Assembly: GCA_036380435.1 (NCBI GenBank) | Contig: DASVES010000135.1 | Span: 1-7,398 of the forward strand | Direction of reading: 5' to 3' | Origin: DASQDT01 sp036380435 | GTDB taxonomy: Bacteria > Acidobacteriota > Blastocatellia > Pyrinomonadales > Pyrinomonadaceae | DNA length: 7,398 nt | Shown: in pieces, positions 1 through 6,823 of the stretch | How positions within the stretch are numbered: the stretch's first letter is position 1 | Layout: each line of letters opens with the position of its first letter | The notes under the pieces: generated by a model | Seen by the model: only the letters and a program-made list of their open reading frames with translations | What the model was told of the DNA's origin: nothing | Databases searched by the model: none | Translations under genes and position numbers: made by a program

Positions 1-1
1 C

Positions 2-820
2 GGCCCGTTCGCCCTCGGCGCGAGCCTCGGCCCTCTCGCACGTCGAGTTGAAGACCTCGCACTGTTGTTCGGCGTGCTGACGGGGGAAGACTTGGCGCGC
101 CAGAGCGAAGACACAGGGGACGCTCTATTGAAAGACGAGGCGGCGCTTTTGCGTGGCCGGCGCGTGGCGTGGTATGCGGACGACGGCGCGACGCCCGTCA
201 TCCCCGAGATTGCGCGTGCGGTCGAAGCGGCGGCGCGTGCGCTTGAGGACGCGGGAATGTTTGCGGTGGAACGCCGACCTCCGCACGTCGAGCGCGCAAC
301 CGAATTGTGGCTCGGGCTTTTTTCGTACCCCACGCAGGAGTTCCTGCGCCGGACTTATGCGGGGCGCGAAGAAGATGCCGGCTCCGTCGCGCGTCTGTTG
401 TTGGAACGTGCAGAGCGGGCGAGTGCGCCGACGGTGAACGCATACTTCGAGTTGTGGGATGAGCGCGACCGTCTGCGCGGCGAACTGCTCGAATGGATGG
501 AAGAGACGCCGCTCGTCGTCGCCCCCGTCGGGGCGGTGGCCGCGCCAGCGCACGGCGCGCGGCGTGTCTCGGCGGGCGGCGCGGAGTTCGGAATGTTTCG
601 CGCCTTCGCTTACGCGCAAGCCTTCAACGTCTTCGACCTGCCGGCCGCGTGCGTACCCGCCGGGCTGACGGAGGAGGGGCTGCCGGTGGGCGTGCAGATT
701 GTCGGTCGTCCGCACGCGGAGAGGGAAGTGCTCGCCGCGGCGCGCATCGTCGAGGAGGCGCTGGGCGGATGGCAGGGCGTGCCCGGCAAACATTCACAGG
801 CGGGCGCGAATCCTTTATAG
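2..820 (+). CDS. Amidase-signature family hydrolase, C-terminal part (5' end outside window)
   Basis: The frame is open from base 2 to a TAG at 818-820, giving about 272 residues of a protein that starts upstream; the TTG at 65 lies inside the domain and is not a real start. The first visible residues, GPLARRVEDLALLFGVLTG, match the conserved 'GPMARSVxDLALLLxVLAG' stretch that follows the Ser-cisSer-Lys catalytic core of the amidase signature (AS) family. Next comes a typical helix segment (TPVIPEIARAVEAAARALEDAG), and near the end the family hallmark FNVFDLPAACVPAG followed by GLPVGVQIVGRP. AS enzymes hydrolyse carboxamide bonds (for example GatA, aryl or acyl amidases). The catalytic Lys and Ser residues lie upstream and cannot be checked, and the substrate cannot be told from this part. 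Full-length relatives are about 450-500 aa, so roughly half is present. GatA is possible but no gatB or gatC is visible. The family assignment is secure; the specific function is not. Confidence 0.93.
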   Translation, partial: GPFALGASLGPLARRVEDLALLFGVLTGEDLARQSEDTGDALLKDEAALLRGRRVAWYADDGATPVIPEIARAVEAAARALEDAGMFAVERRPPHVERATELWLGLFSYPTQEFLRRTYAGREEDAGSVARLLLERAERASAPTVNAYFELWDERDRLRGELLEWMEETPLVVAPVGAVAAPAHGARRVSAGGAEFGMFRAFAYAQAFNVFDLPAACVPAGLTEEGLPVGVQIVGRPHAEREVLAAARIVEEALGGWQGVPGKHSQAGANPL

Positions 821-821
821 T
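793..821 (+). promoter_or_regulatory. Predicted sigma70-like promoter for the SPFH gene
   Basis: TTCACA (793-798) and TATAGT (816-821) are each one mismatch from the -35 and -10 consensus and are separated by exactly 17 bp. Transcription would begin near 828, giving a leader of about 30 nt that contains GGAGG at 843-847 before the ATG at 857. The promoter overlaps the last codons and stop of the amidase gene, so the SPFH gene could be expressed independently of it. This is a consensus match only; no transcription data are available. Confidence 0.6.
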
Positions 822-856
822 CTCGGACGAACGCATAACTTCGGAGGACGCTCAAC

Positions 857-1873
857 ATGTTTCTCATCCTTCTGGCCTTCCTCGCTATCGCCGCGCTTGT
901 CGTCGCCGCCAAGACCATCAAGATCGTCCCGCAATCGACCGCCCTGCTCATCGAGCGCCTCGGCCGCTTCAACCGCCTCGCGGCCAGCGGGCTAAACGTC
1001 ATCATCCCTTTCCTCGACAAGCCGCGCGGCGTCTACTGGACGAACGTCCGGCCCGGTCTGGCCTCCATCGACCTGCGCGAGCAGTACATCGACCTCCCGC
1101 CGCAACCCGTCATCACACGCGACAACGTGACCATCCACGTCGATTCGGTCGTCTACTGGCAGATCACCGACCCGATAAAGGCCGTCTACGAAGTGACCGA
1201 CCTGATCGGCGGCCTCGTGCAGTTGACGATCACGGGCATGCGCGCCGTGATGGGCGACATGGATTTGGATCACACGCTCTCCTCGCGCGACCAGATCAAC
1301 GCCAAGCTGCGGATTATTCTCGACGAGGCGACGGACAAGTGGGGCGTGAAGGTGACGCGCGTGGACGTGAAGAACATCACGCCGCCCGAGGACGTGCGTC
1401 TGACGATGGAGAAGCAGATGACGGCCGAGCGCAACCGCCGCGCGCTGGTGCTGCAAGCCGAGGGCGACAAGCAGGCAAACATCACGCGCGCCGAGGGCGA
1501 GAAGCAGGCCGCCGTGACGCGCGCCGAGGGTGAGAAGCAGTCGGCCATCCTTCAGGCCGAGGGCGCGGCGCAGGCCCGCCTGCGCTCGGCGGAGGCCGAG
1601 GCCCAAGCCATCCGACAGGTCGCCGGCTCCATCGAGGGCATGGGCAACCCCGCCCAGTATCTCATCACGGCGCGCTACATCGAGAGTCTCAAGGAAATGA
1701 CGCGAGGCCAGAACGCCAAGGTCATCTTCATGCCGATGGAGACGGCGGGCGTGCTCTCCAGCGTCGGCGCCATCAAGGAGATGTTCGCGGAGACGGGCGA
1801 GCGCCGCGGCAAGCAGGATGAAGAAGGCGGCGAGAGAGGCGGCCGCATGCCTCCGCGTCAACTTCCGACGTAG
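857..1873 (+). CDS. SPFH/Band 7 domain protein, stomatin-like (QmcA/paraslipin type)
   Basis: This 338-aa protein has an N-terminal hydrophobic segment (residues 2-18) that should anchor it in the inner membrane. A Band 7/SPFH domain follows at about 22-185, with characteristic stretches such as TALLIERLGRF, the central ITRDNVTIHVDSVVYWQI, and WGVKVTRVDVKNITPP. A long helical region then carries five 11-residue AEG-type repeats (residues 200-254), as in E. coli QmcA. The C-terminal region includes AKVIFMPME and ends in a polar Arg/Gly/Glu-rich tail (about 312-338). SPFH proteins oligomerise into membrane-associated cages or microdomains and often modulate membrane proteases such as FtsH; the exact partner here is unknown. 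No nfeD gene adjoins it, although bacterial slipins often sit next to one. The start is well supported by GGAGG 9 nt upstream of the ATG. The stop lies 4 bp from the end of the convergent thpR. The family call is near certain; the cellular role is inferred. Confidence 0.97.
   Translation: MFLILLAFLAIAALVVAAKTIKIVPQSTALLIERLGRFNRLAASGLNVIIPFLDKPRGVYWTNVRPGLASIDLREQYIDLPPQPVITRDNVTIHVDSVVYWQITDPIKAVYEVTDLIGGLVQLTITGMRAVMGDMDLDHTLSSRDQINAKLRIILDEATDKWGVKVTRVDVKNITPPEDVRLTMEKQMTAERNRRALVLQAEGDKQANITRAEGEKQAAVTRAEGEKQSAILQAEGAAQARLRSAEAEAQAIRQVAGSIEGMGNPAQYLITARYIESLKEMTRGQNAKVIFMPMETAGVLSSVGAIKEMFAETGERRGKQDEEGGERGGRMPPRQLPT
1454..1618 (+). repeat. Five in-frame 33-bp units encoding 11-residue AEG repeats
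   Basis: Residues 200-254 of the SPFH protein divide into five consecutive 11-residue units: QAEGDKQANIT, RAEGEKQAAVT, RAEGEKQSAIL, QAEGAAQARLR, SAEAEAQAIRQ. Units 2 and 3 (1487-1519 and 1520-1552) share their first eight codons except for one silent GGC/GGT change. An 11-residue period (hendecad) is typical of gently right-handed or straight coiled coils. Similar AEG repeats occur in E. coli QmcA, so this is a family feature and not an oddity of this gene. Confidence 0.85.
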
Positions 1874-1877
1874 ATTT

Positions 1878-2468
1878 TCAAGGCTGGCTTAACGGGTGAT
1901 GCGACAGTGGGGTGTGACGTGAGCCGGTCGGCAAAAGCTCGCTACGCATGACGACGAACTCGGAGACGGTAAAAGGCTCCGACTCGAACGACGACGCATT
2001 GTGAAACTCGGCGAGGGGGCGCACGCCGGCGGGCGTCCGCATGCGCGCGAGCGTGAGGTGCGGGCTGTAGGGACGAGCCTCGCGTGGAAATCCTTCGGTG
2101 GAGCATTCGTCTTCGATGTGGCGTTGAAGTGAGGCGAGGCCGCCCGACTCATCCACGACGCCGAGCCAGAGCACACGCGCCGGCCCCTTCGGCGGAAACG
2201 CGCCCGCCCCGGAGAGCTTGATGGGGAAAGTGCTGATGCGCGCCGCCGCCCTCTCGGCTGCGCCTGTAAGCTGGTCAACGCGCGCCGGTTTGATGTCCCC
2301 ATAAAATTTCAGCGTCAGATGAAGTTTCTCGGGCCGCTCCCAACTCGCGCGGACGTTTGGAAACATCTCGCGCAGTTTCGCGATGTAATCGCCGACAAGC
2401 TCCCGCACCTCCGCGCTCAGCTCGACCGCGCAGAAGACCCGCAGGTTTTTGTCAGACGCCGAAGTCAT
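1878..2468 (-). CDS. thpR: RNA 2',3'-cyclic phosphodiesterase (2H phosphoesterase, LigT/ThpR family)
   Basis: This 196-aa cytoplasmic protein has the two HxTx motifs that define 2H phosphoesterases: HLTL at residues 50-53 and HLTL at 137-140. The N-terminal LRVFCAVEL and the GDI after the first motif are also typical of ThpR. The enzyme opens 2',3'-cyclic phosphates on RNA to 2'-phosphates, and in vitro the family can act as a 2'-5' RNA ligase; the physiological substrate is poorly defined. Length fits the family (about 175-200 aa). It starts 32 bp after the stop of the acylase gene on the same strand and is probably co-transcribed with it. An in-frame TAA at 2483-2485 rules out a start further upstream. 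The only purine-rich SD-like run (GGGAGGG, at 2488-2494 on the + strand) is about 19 nt from the ATG, so initiation may be weak or coupled to the upstream gene. The tail is His/Ser/Pro-rich (SHHPLSQP). Confidence 0.95.
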   Translation of the reverse strand: MTSASDKNLRVFCAVELSAEVRELVGDYIAKLREMFPNVRASWERPEKLHLTLKFYGDIKPARVDQLTGAAERAAARISTFPIKLSGAGAFPPKGPARVLWLGVVDESGGLASLQRHIEDECSTEGFPREARPYSPHLTLARMRTPAGVRPLAEFHNASSFESEPFTVSEFVVMRSELLPTGSRHTPLSHHPLSQP

Positions 2469-2500
2469 CGCAAGCCGGCGACGTTAACCCCTCCCATCGC

Positions 2501-4954
2501 TCAAGGGCGCGCGGGAGTGAACTGTCGCGTCTCTCTCGCCGCGGCGCTGACCGCGCGCGGTGTGAAGGGGAAGGCGCGGGGCGTAACGTTTTGCCAGTCC
2601 GCGAGCTGGTCTTTGAAGTGAGGGCTGGAGGGGAGGCCGGACTGGCCGAGCGTGACGGCGTGTTGCGTCCTGTCCCAGTCGGCGGTGTCGGCGATGAGCC
2701 GCATCGAGACGGCCGCGCCGACGTTGACGGACGCCATGCCGCCGGGGTTGCCACGCTGCGGCAACGGTTGGACGGCGAACTGCTGTCCGACGAAGGGGAC
2801 GCCCGCGAGTGGATGGGGAAAGCGCATCTGAGAATCGCGCCCCCACGTCCAAGCGGCCTCGTCGGCCCCGAGTCGGCCGGAGAGGGACGCGCGGGCGCTG
2901 CGGTGAATTTCGTCGATCAATTCCGGGTACGTCTTGAAGCTCGTTGGGAGCCAGCCTTGCGGGCGCGTGGCGATGAGGCGGTCGATGAGGGTCGCGCTGT
3001 TGGACCAGCGAAACTCCTTCGCCCGCTCGGCGCCGACCGCGCCCTCCACAATCTTACGGGCGAACTGTGCGCGCATCTCGTAGACGAGCAGAGCGGCGCG
3101 CGAGTCGGGTTCGAGACGGCCGTCCCAGTCAGCGAGCAGTTGAACGGTTGAGCGCCACTTCTCGTCGCGGCGGTCGAGAGCTGCGCCGCGCGCGATGCGG
3201 ACGACCTCGCGCGCGAAGTTGTCGCCGGAGATCGAGAAGGTATCGCCCTGCACGGCGCGGAAGTCTTCGACCGTGAGTTTCTTTTTGGCAGTGAGCATTT
3301 GTTGGATGCGGCGCGCGCGCGTGGGCGGAGCCCAAACGTGCGACAGGTGATGCGGGTAGCTCGTGCCAACGATGCGGCTGTTGGCCGTGACGATGATGCC
3401 CGAAGGCGGGTCGTAGACGTGCGGCAGCTCGTTGAAGGGGATGACGCCCGTCCACTCGCCTTCGTCGGTCGAGCCGTCGTAAGGGACGCTGCCGTCGCCG
3501 GTCTTACGCAGGGGGATGCGCCCCGCGCCGTAGTAGCCGATGTGACCGTCCACGTCCGCGTAGACGAAATTCTGCACCGGCCCCTCGTACTTCGACAGCG
3601 CCGCGCGGAAGTCGTTCCAGTTGCGCGCGCGGTTGAGGAGACGGAAGCCCTCGAACTCGTTGGAGCGCGGGTCGAGCGCCGTCCAGCGCAGAGAGTATCG
3701 CGCGCCGTCGCGCTCAAAGATGACGGGGCCGTGGCGCGTGACGGTGACTTCGTGTGTGACCGTCTCGGTGGACGCGTCGGCCGGACTCTTCCTGACCTTG
3801 ATTTCCTCGCGGCGTACTTCGGCCTCGCTCCAGCCGGCGGGCGTCAGGTAGCGCCGCGGGTTCGCGGGGTCGAACTTTTCGAGATAGAGGTCTTGCACGT
3901 CGGGGCCGAGGTTGGTGAGACCCCAGGCGATGCGCTCGTTGTGGCCGATGATGACGCCGGGGGCGCCGGCCGCCGTGACGCCGGCCACCCGCAGCCCCGG
4001 CGCGCTCAGATGCACCATGTACCAGATGGGCGGAGCCGACGGGGCGAGGTGCGGGTCGTTGGCGAGCAGGGGCTTGCCCGTCGCGGTATGCCGGCCGCTG
4101 ATCACCCAGTTGTTGCTCGCCGCGAGGTCTTCGGCGAAGAGACCGGCGCGCTCCTGCGTGCGCCGAAAAATCGAATCCTCAACGGCGAGCGCGCGCAGCC
4201 ACGCGTCTTTGTCAATCGAATCGACAGGCACGGCGGAGCGAGTACGCCCGGCCCCCGTGCGCCGCGGCGCGGCCTTCGCATCAGTGCCGACGACGAGCAC
4301 GTCGAGCGGCGAGGCGACGGGCAGGAGTTCCCTGAGCTTCTCGGGCGGGAGGTCTGCGAGCATGGCGCGCATCAGGTCGATGCGCCAGGTGGTCGAGAGG
4401 GCCTCGGCGAAGTTTTTGCCGACAACGTTGGAGTCGGCCGGCGTCCAGTGGCGTGGGCGGTATCCGAGGATTTGAAACTCGGGCGGGAGCGACTTGGCGT
4501 CGAGCGAGTCGATGTAGGCGTTGACGCCGCGCGCGTAGGCTTCGACGGCGGCGCGGGCCTGCGGCGTTGCGGCGTCGGCCGACTGTTCGGCGACGCGTGC
4601 GAAGCCGAGCGTGCGCCGCCGCTTGTCTTCTTCGAGCGTGGCGCGTCCGAAGATTTCCGACAGCTCGCCGCGCGCCGTCCGGCGCAGCAAGTCCATCTGC
4701 CAGAGCCGGTCGGAGGCCGTCACGTAGCCCTGCACGAAGAAGAGGTCTTCGTCGTTCTCCGCCTCGATGTAGGGGATGCCGCGCTCGTCCCGGCGCACGG
4801 TGACGGGGCGCTTGAGCTGCGCGAGTCTGACCGTCTGGCTCTGCGCTTGCGCGTTGGCTCGCGGACGCAAGCTGTCCGAGGGCAGAAGCGTGAATATGGA
4901 GAGTGTGAAGAGGAGGGCCAGAGTGGCGCGTGCGCCGCGTGAAAATCTTTTCAT
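2501..4954 (-). CDS. Exported penicillin acylase family protein (Ntn-hydrolase, acylase/acyl-homoserine lactone acylase type)
   Basis: This 817-aa precursor begins MKRFSRGARATLALLFTLS, a signal peptide with a likely cleavage after ANA at residue 35, so the product should be periplasmic or secreted. The alpha-chain motif FVQGYVTASDRLWQMDLLRR (73-92) is typical of the family. The N-terminal nucleophile of the beta chain is Ser280 in ASNNWVISG, where the precursor would be cut autocatalytically after Ala279. Further family motifs are GKPLLANDPHL (293-303), GHNERIAWGLTN (337-348), RHGPVIF and the C-terminal PGGMASVN and SSPHFKDQLADW. The residues before Ser280 (about 222-255) are low in complexity, consistent with an excised linker. 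The family hydrolyses amide bonds of beta-lactams, N-acyl-homoserine lactones or acylated peptides; the substrate cannot be read from sequence. An in-frame ATG exists at 5128, but that 58-residue extension is translated palindromic repeat, so 4954 was chosen: it has GAGG 5 nt upstream and exposes the signal peptide. Confidence 0.95.
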   Translation of the reverse strand: MKRFSRGARATLALLFTLSIFTLLPSDSLRPRANAQAQSQTVRLAQLKRPVTVRRDERGIPYIEAENDEDLFFVQGYVTASDRLWQMDLLRRTARGELSEIFGRATLEEDKRRRTLGFARVAEQSADAATPQARAAVEAYARGVNAYIDSLDAKSLPPEFQILGYRPRHWTPADSNVVGKNFAEALSTTWRIDLMRAMLADLPPEKLRELLPVASPLDVLVVGTDAKAAPRRTGAGRTRSAVPVDSIDKDAWLRALAVEDSIFRRTQERAGLFAEDLAASNNWVISGRHTATGKPLLANDPHLAPSAPPIWYMVHLSAPGLRVAGVTAAGAPGVIIGHNERIAWGLTNLGPDVQDLYLEKFDPANPRRYLTPAGWSEAEVRREEIKVRKSPADASTETVTHEVTVTRHGPVIFERDGARYSLRWTALDPRSNEFEGFRLLNRARNWNDFRAALSKYEGPVQNFVYADVDGHIGYYGAGRIPLRKTGDGSVPYDGSTDEGEWTGVIPFNELPHVYDPPSGIIVTANSRIVGTSYPHHLSHVWAPPTRARRIQQMLTAKKKLTVEDFRAVQGDTFSISGDNFAREVVRIARGAALDRRDEKWRSTVQLLADWDGRLEPDSRAALLVYEMRAQFARKIVEGAVGAERAKEFRWSNSATLIDRLIATRPQGWLPTSFKTYPELIDEIHRSARASLSGRLGADEAAWTWGRDSQMRFPHPLAGVPFVGQQFAVQPLPQRGNPGGMASVNVGAAVSMRLIADTADWDRTQHAVTLGQSGLPSSPHFKDQLADWQNVTPRAFPFTPRAVSAAARETRQFTPARP

Positions 4955-4959
4955 CGAAA

Positions 4960-4963
4960 CCTC
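4960..4963 (-). promoter_or_regulatory. Ribosome binding site deciding the acylase start
   Basis: Read on the - strand, GAGG lies 5 nt before the ATG at 4954. Together with the signal peptide beginning at that ATG, it supports this start over the in-frame ATG at 5128, which lies at the far edge of the palindromic repeat. The SD match is only four bases, so the evidence is moderate. Confidence 0.6.
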
Positions 4964-5036
4964 GTCGGGAAGGTGTTGGGTAAACGGAGAGAAATAATAA
5001 GGGAGCGGTCGGGGAAGCGCCACTTGAAAGTAATAC

Positions 5037-5124
5037 CGGAGGGGAACACGGATATGACGGATAAGACGGATTAACACTGATCCGTTTCTATCCGTATCAT
5101 CCGTCCTATCCGTGTTCCCCTCCG
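5037..5124. repeat. 88-bp near-palindrome made of ACGGAT-containing units
   Basis: The two 44-nt halves (5037-5080 and 5081-5124) are inverted copies with 37 of 44 positions matching; the outer 18 bp (5037-5054 and 5107-5124) match perfectly and the centre is GATC. Each half contains ACGGAT at about 9-bp spacing (GGGAACACGGATA, then GACGGAT, then ACGGAT). It occupies most of the 194-bp spacer between the aldehyde dehydrogenase stop and the acylase start, both read on the - strand. As RNA it could fold into a long imperfect hairpin that ends or stabilises the upstream message. No T-run follows it, so it is not a classic intrinsic terminator. It resembles intergenic repeat elements and is not related in sequence to the element at 6657-6875. 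Confidence 0.85.
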
Positions 5125-5148
5125 CCACCTCACTTTGAGCGACCCGCT

Positions 5149-6573
5149 TTAAAGACGCGGGTCGATGACGATCAGACGCGGCTCCGTCATCTCCTCCATC
5201 GCATAGCGGACGCCCTCGCGCCCCGCGCCGGACATCTTGACGCCGCCGTAGGGCATGTTATCCACGCGGAAGTTCGGCGCGTCGTTAACCAACACGCCGC
5301 CGAACTCCAGCTCGCGGAAGGCGCGCAGGGCGCGGGCCATGTCGCGTGTGAAGACGCCGGCCTGGAGTCCGTAGCGCGTGTTGTTGGCCTCGTCCAGAGC
5401 CTCGCCGAAGTCCGCAAACGTCTGGACGGTGGCCACCGGCGCGAAGACCTCCTCGGAACAGACGCGCATCTCCGCGTGAACGTCCGCGAGCACCGTCGCC
5501 TCAAGCAGCGAACCGTCACGCCGGCCGCCGCACAGAAGACGCGCGCCCGCGCCGACTGCCTCGTTAATCCACCCCTCCACGCGCCGCGCGGCCGCCTCGT
5601 CGATCATGTTGGAAATCTCCGTCGCCTCGTCGAGCGGGTCGCCGGCGCGCATCGCGCGAGCGCGCCCGACGAACAGCTCGTTGAAACGCTCGGCGACTTG
5701 TTCGTGAACGAACACGCGCTGGGCGGAGATGCAGACCTGACCCGCGTAGGCGAAGGCGGCGGCGGCCGTGCGCTCGGCGGCGAACTCCACGTCGGCCGTC
5801 TCGTCCACGATGACGGGCGCGTTGCCGCCGAGTTCGAGCGCCACCGCCTTGCGCCCCGCGTGCTCGCGCAGTCGCCAGCCGACCTCGACGCTGCCCGTAA
5901 ACGAGATCATCGCGACTCGCTCGTCTTTGAGTGCCACGTCGATGTCGGGCACATCCACGGGGACGACTTGCAGCGCGGCTGCGGGGAGGCCGGATTCGAG
6001 GAAGACTTCGCCGAGGAGGAGTGCGGTCAGGGGCGTGCGCGGGCTGGGCTTGACGATGATCGCGTTGCGCGAGGCCAGCGCCGGGGCGACCTTGTGCGCG
6101 ACGAGATTGAGCGGGAAGTTGAAGGGCGTGATGCCGTAGATGACGCCGCGGGGCACGCGCTCAGTCCATCCGGTGCGGCCCACGCCGCCGGGCTGGCCGT
6201 CGAGCGCAACGGTCTCACCCTTGAAGCGGCGCGCTTCCTCGGAGGCGTAGGTGAAGGTGGCGACGGCGCGCTCGGTCTCGGCACGCGCGGCCTTAATCGG
6301 CTTGCCGGCTTCGAGCGCGATGGTGCGGGCGAACTCCTCGCGCCGCTCGCGGAGGCGGTCGGCGATGTGTCGCAGCGACTCGGCGACCACGTGGCGCGCG
6401 AGCGCGCGCATCTCGCGGGCCGCAACCGTGGCCGATGAAATTGCCTCCTCCAATTCTTCGGCGGAGGCGACGGAGAAGTTCGCGACCAACTCGCCGTTGT
6501 AAGGCGAGCGCACTTCCTGCGTGCGCGAAGATGTACGCCACTTGCCGCCGATGAGAAAAGGCTTCGCTTCCAT
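5149..6573 (-). CDS. NAD(P)-dependent aldehyde dehydrogenase (lactaldehyde dehydrogenase/GAPN-like branch)
   Basis: This 474-aa cytoplasmic enzyme has all the core features of the aldehyde dehydrogenase superfamily: Asn152 in TPFNFPLN, the cofactor-binding Lys175 in IIVKPSPRTP, the Rossmann-turn motif FTGSVEVG (225-232), the general base Glu247 in ALELGGNAP, the catalytic Cys281 in GQVCISAQRV, and Glu375/Phe377 in SEEVFAPV. It oxidises an aldehyde to the acid with NAD+ or NADP+. The C-terminal NDAPNFRVDNMPYGGVKMSG and the EMTEPRLIVI end recall the branch containing lactaldehyde dehydrogenases and non-phosphorylating glyceraldehyde-3-phosphate dehydrogenases. The substrate remains open. Length is normal. 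The ATG at 6573 gives the usual MxxKPFLIGGKW start; GGAAGGG lies 12 nt upstream, slightly far. It is flanked on both sides by palindromic repeat elements and is probably its own transcription unit. Confidence 0.96.
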   Translation of the reverse strand: MEAKPFLIGGKWRTSSRTQEVRSPYNGELVANFSVASAEELEEAISSATVAAREMRALARHVVAESLRHIADRLRERREEFARTIALEAGKPIKAARAETERAVATFTYASEEARRFKGETVALDGQPGGVGRTGWTERVPRGVIYGITPFNFPLNLVAHKVAPALASRNAIIVKPSPRTPLTALLLGEVFLESGLPAAALQVVPVDVPDIDVALKDERVAMISFTGSVEVGWRLREHAGRKAVALELGGNAPVIVDETADVEFAAERTAAAAFAYAGQVCISAQRVFVHEQVAERFNELFVGRARAMRAGDPLDEATEISNMIDEAAARRVEGWINEAVGAGARLLCGGRRDGSLLEATVLADVHAEMRVCSEEVFAPVATVQTFADFGEALDEANNTRYGLQAGVFTRDMARALRAFRELEFGGVLVNDAPNFRVDNMPYGGVKMSGAGREGVRYAMEEMTEPRLIVIDPRL

Positions 6574-6656
6574 TGTCGGCTAATACCCTTCCGCTTTCTT
6601 CGTGTTGAGTTGAATGTTAGCACAGGCGGGAGGCGGGGAATCAGACGCCCTTTTCA

Positions 6657-6706
6657 AACGAGCCGCGGAGCGGCGAAAGATTGTAGCCCACGGCGTCAGC
6701 CGTGGG
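6657..6706 (+). repeat. Outer arm, left copy (hairpin plus GTAG-hairpin)
   Basis: It contains the hairpin GCCGC-GGA-GCGGC (6662-6674), the linker GAAAGATT, GTAG at 6683-6686 and the hairpin CCCACGGC-GTCA-GCCGTGGG at 6687-6706. The inverted partner is 6824-6875. The two arms differ only by the extra base pair in the first stem and by two bases in the second loop. Confidence 0.8.
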
Positions 6707-6716
6707 GACACGTTGG

Positions 6717-6741
6717 AAAAGAAAGAAAGCCCCGGAGGGGC
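6717..6741 (-). terminator. Possible Rho-independent terminator after the haem-protein gene
   Basis: Read on the - strand, the stem GCCCC-TCC-GGGGC is followed by TTTCTTTCTTTT, a T-rich but interrupted tract. It lies about 130-155 bp beyond the haem-protein stop and before the dehydrogenase start, so it could separate the two transcripts. The stem is only 5 bp and the hairpin is part of the repeat family, so termination may be incidental. Confidence 0.35.
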
Positions 6742-6747
6742 GAAAGA
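6717..6747 (+). repeat. Inner arm, left copy
   Basis: It contains GCCCC-GGA-GGGGC at 6729-6741 inside an A-rich surround and is followed by GAAAGA. It matches the reverse complement of 6781-6811 at 27 of 31 positions. The core is nearly the same as the first hairpin of the outer arm with the fourth stem pair exchanged from G-C to C-G. Confidence 0.75.
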
Positions 6748-6780
6748 ACTTCGACGTTGGCGTAGGACGCGCGTCAATGC

Positions 6781-6811
6781 TCTTCCGCCCCTCCGGGGCT
6801 TTCTCGTTTTT
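6781..6811 (-). repeat. Inner arm, right copy (inverted)
   Basis: Read on the - strand it contains GCCCC-GGA-GGGGC followed by GGAAGA. On the + strand the same stem is followed by TTTCTCGTTTTT, so it is terminator-like in that direction. Confidence 0.75.
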
Positions 6812-6823
6812 CTAAATCGCTGA

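Noticed and set aside
65..820. Amidase gene starting at TTG 65
   Set aside because: The frame is open to the window edge and conserved amidase residues (GPLARRVEDLALL) lie before and across this TTG.
992..1861. 289-codon open frame on the - strand opposite the SPFH gene
   Set aside because: Leu/Arg/His-rich antisense frame, including repetitive segments that only mirror the AEG repeats of the real gene.
2357..3151. 264-codon open frame on the + strand across the thpR/acylase junction
   Set aside because: It runs antisense through two real genes and has no recognisable domain.
3299..4942. 547-codon open frame on the + strand opposite the acylase gene
   Set aside because: It is antisense to a gene with clear family motifs, has Arg/Val/Asp-rich composition typical of high-GC shadow frames, and shows no recognisable domain.
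4994..5029. Possible acylase promoter with TATTAT (4999-4994, - strand)
   Set aside because: The -10 match is reasonable but no acceptable -35 lies 16-19 bp upstream; the nearest candidate (TTTCAA) is 24 bp away.
5476..6438. 320-codon open frame on the + strand opposite the aldehyde dehydrogenase gene
   Set aside because: Antisense shadow with no domain and no plausible RBS; the dehydrogenase motifs on the other strand are complete.
6574..6656. Promoter for the aldehyde dehydrogenase gene
   Set aside because: TTGAAA is present on the - strand, but no TATAAT-like box lies at the right distance; the TAACAT further down is about 32 bp away.
6762..6775. A third GTAG followed by the palindrome GACGCGCGTC at the centre of the nested element
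   Set aside because: It lacks an inverted partner and resemblance to the outer GTAG-hairpins; a GC-rich 10-bp palindrome can occur by chance.
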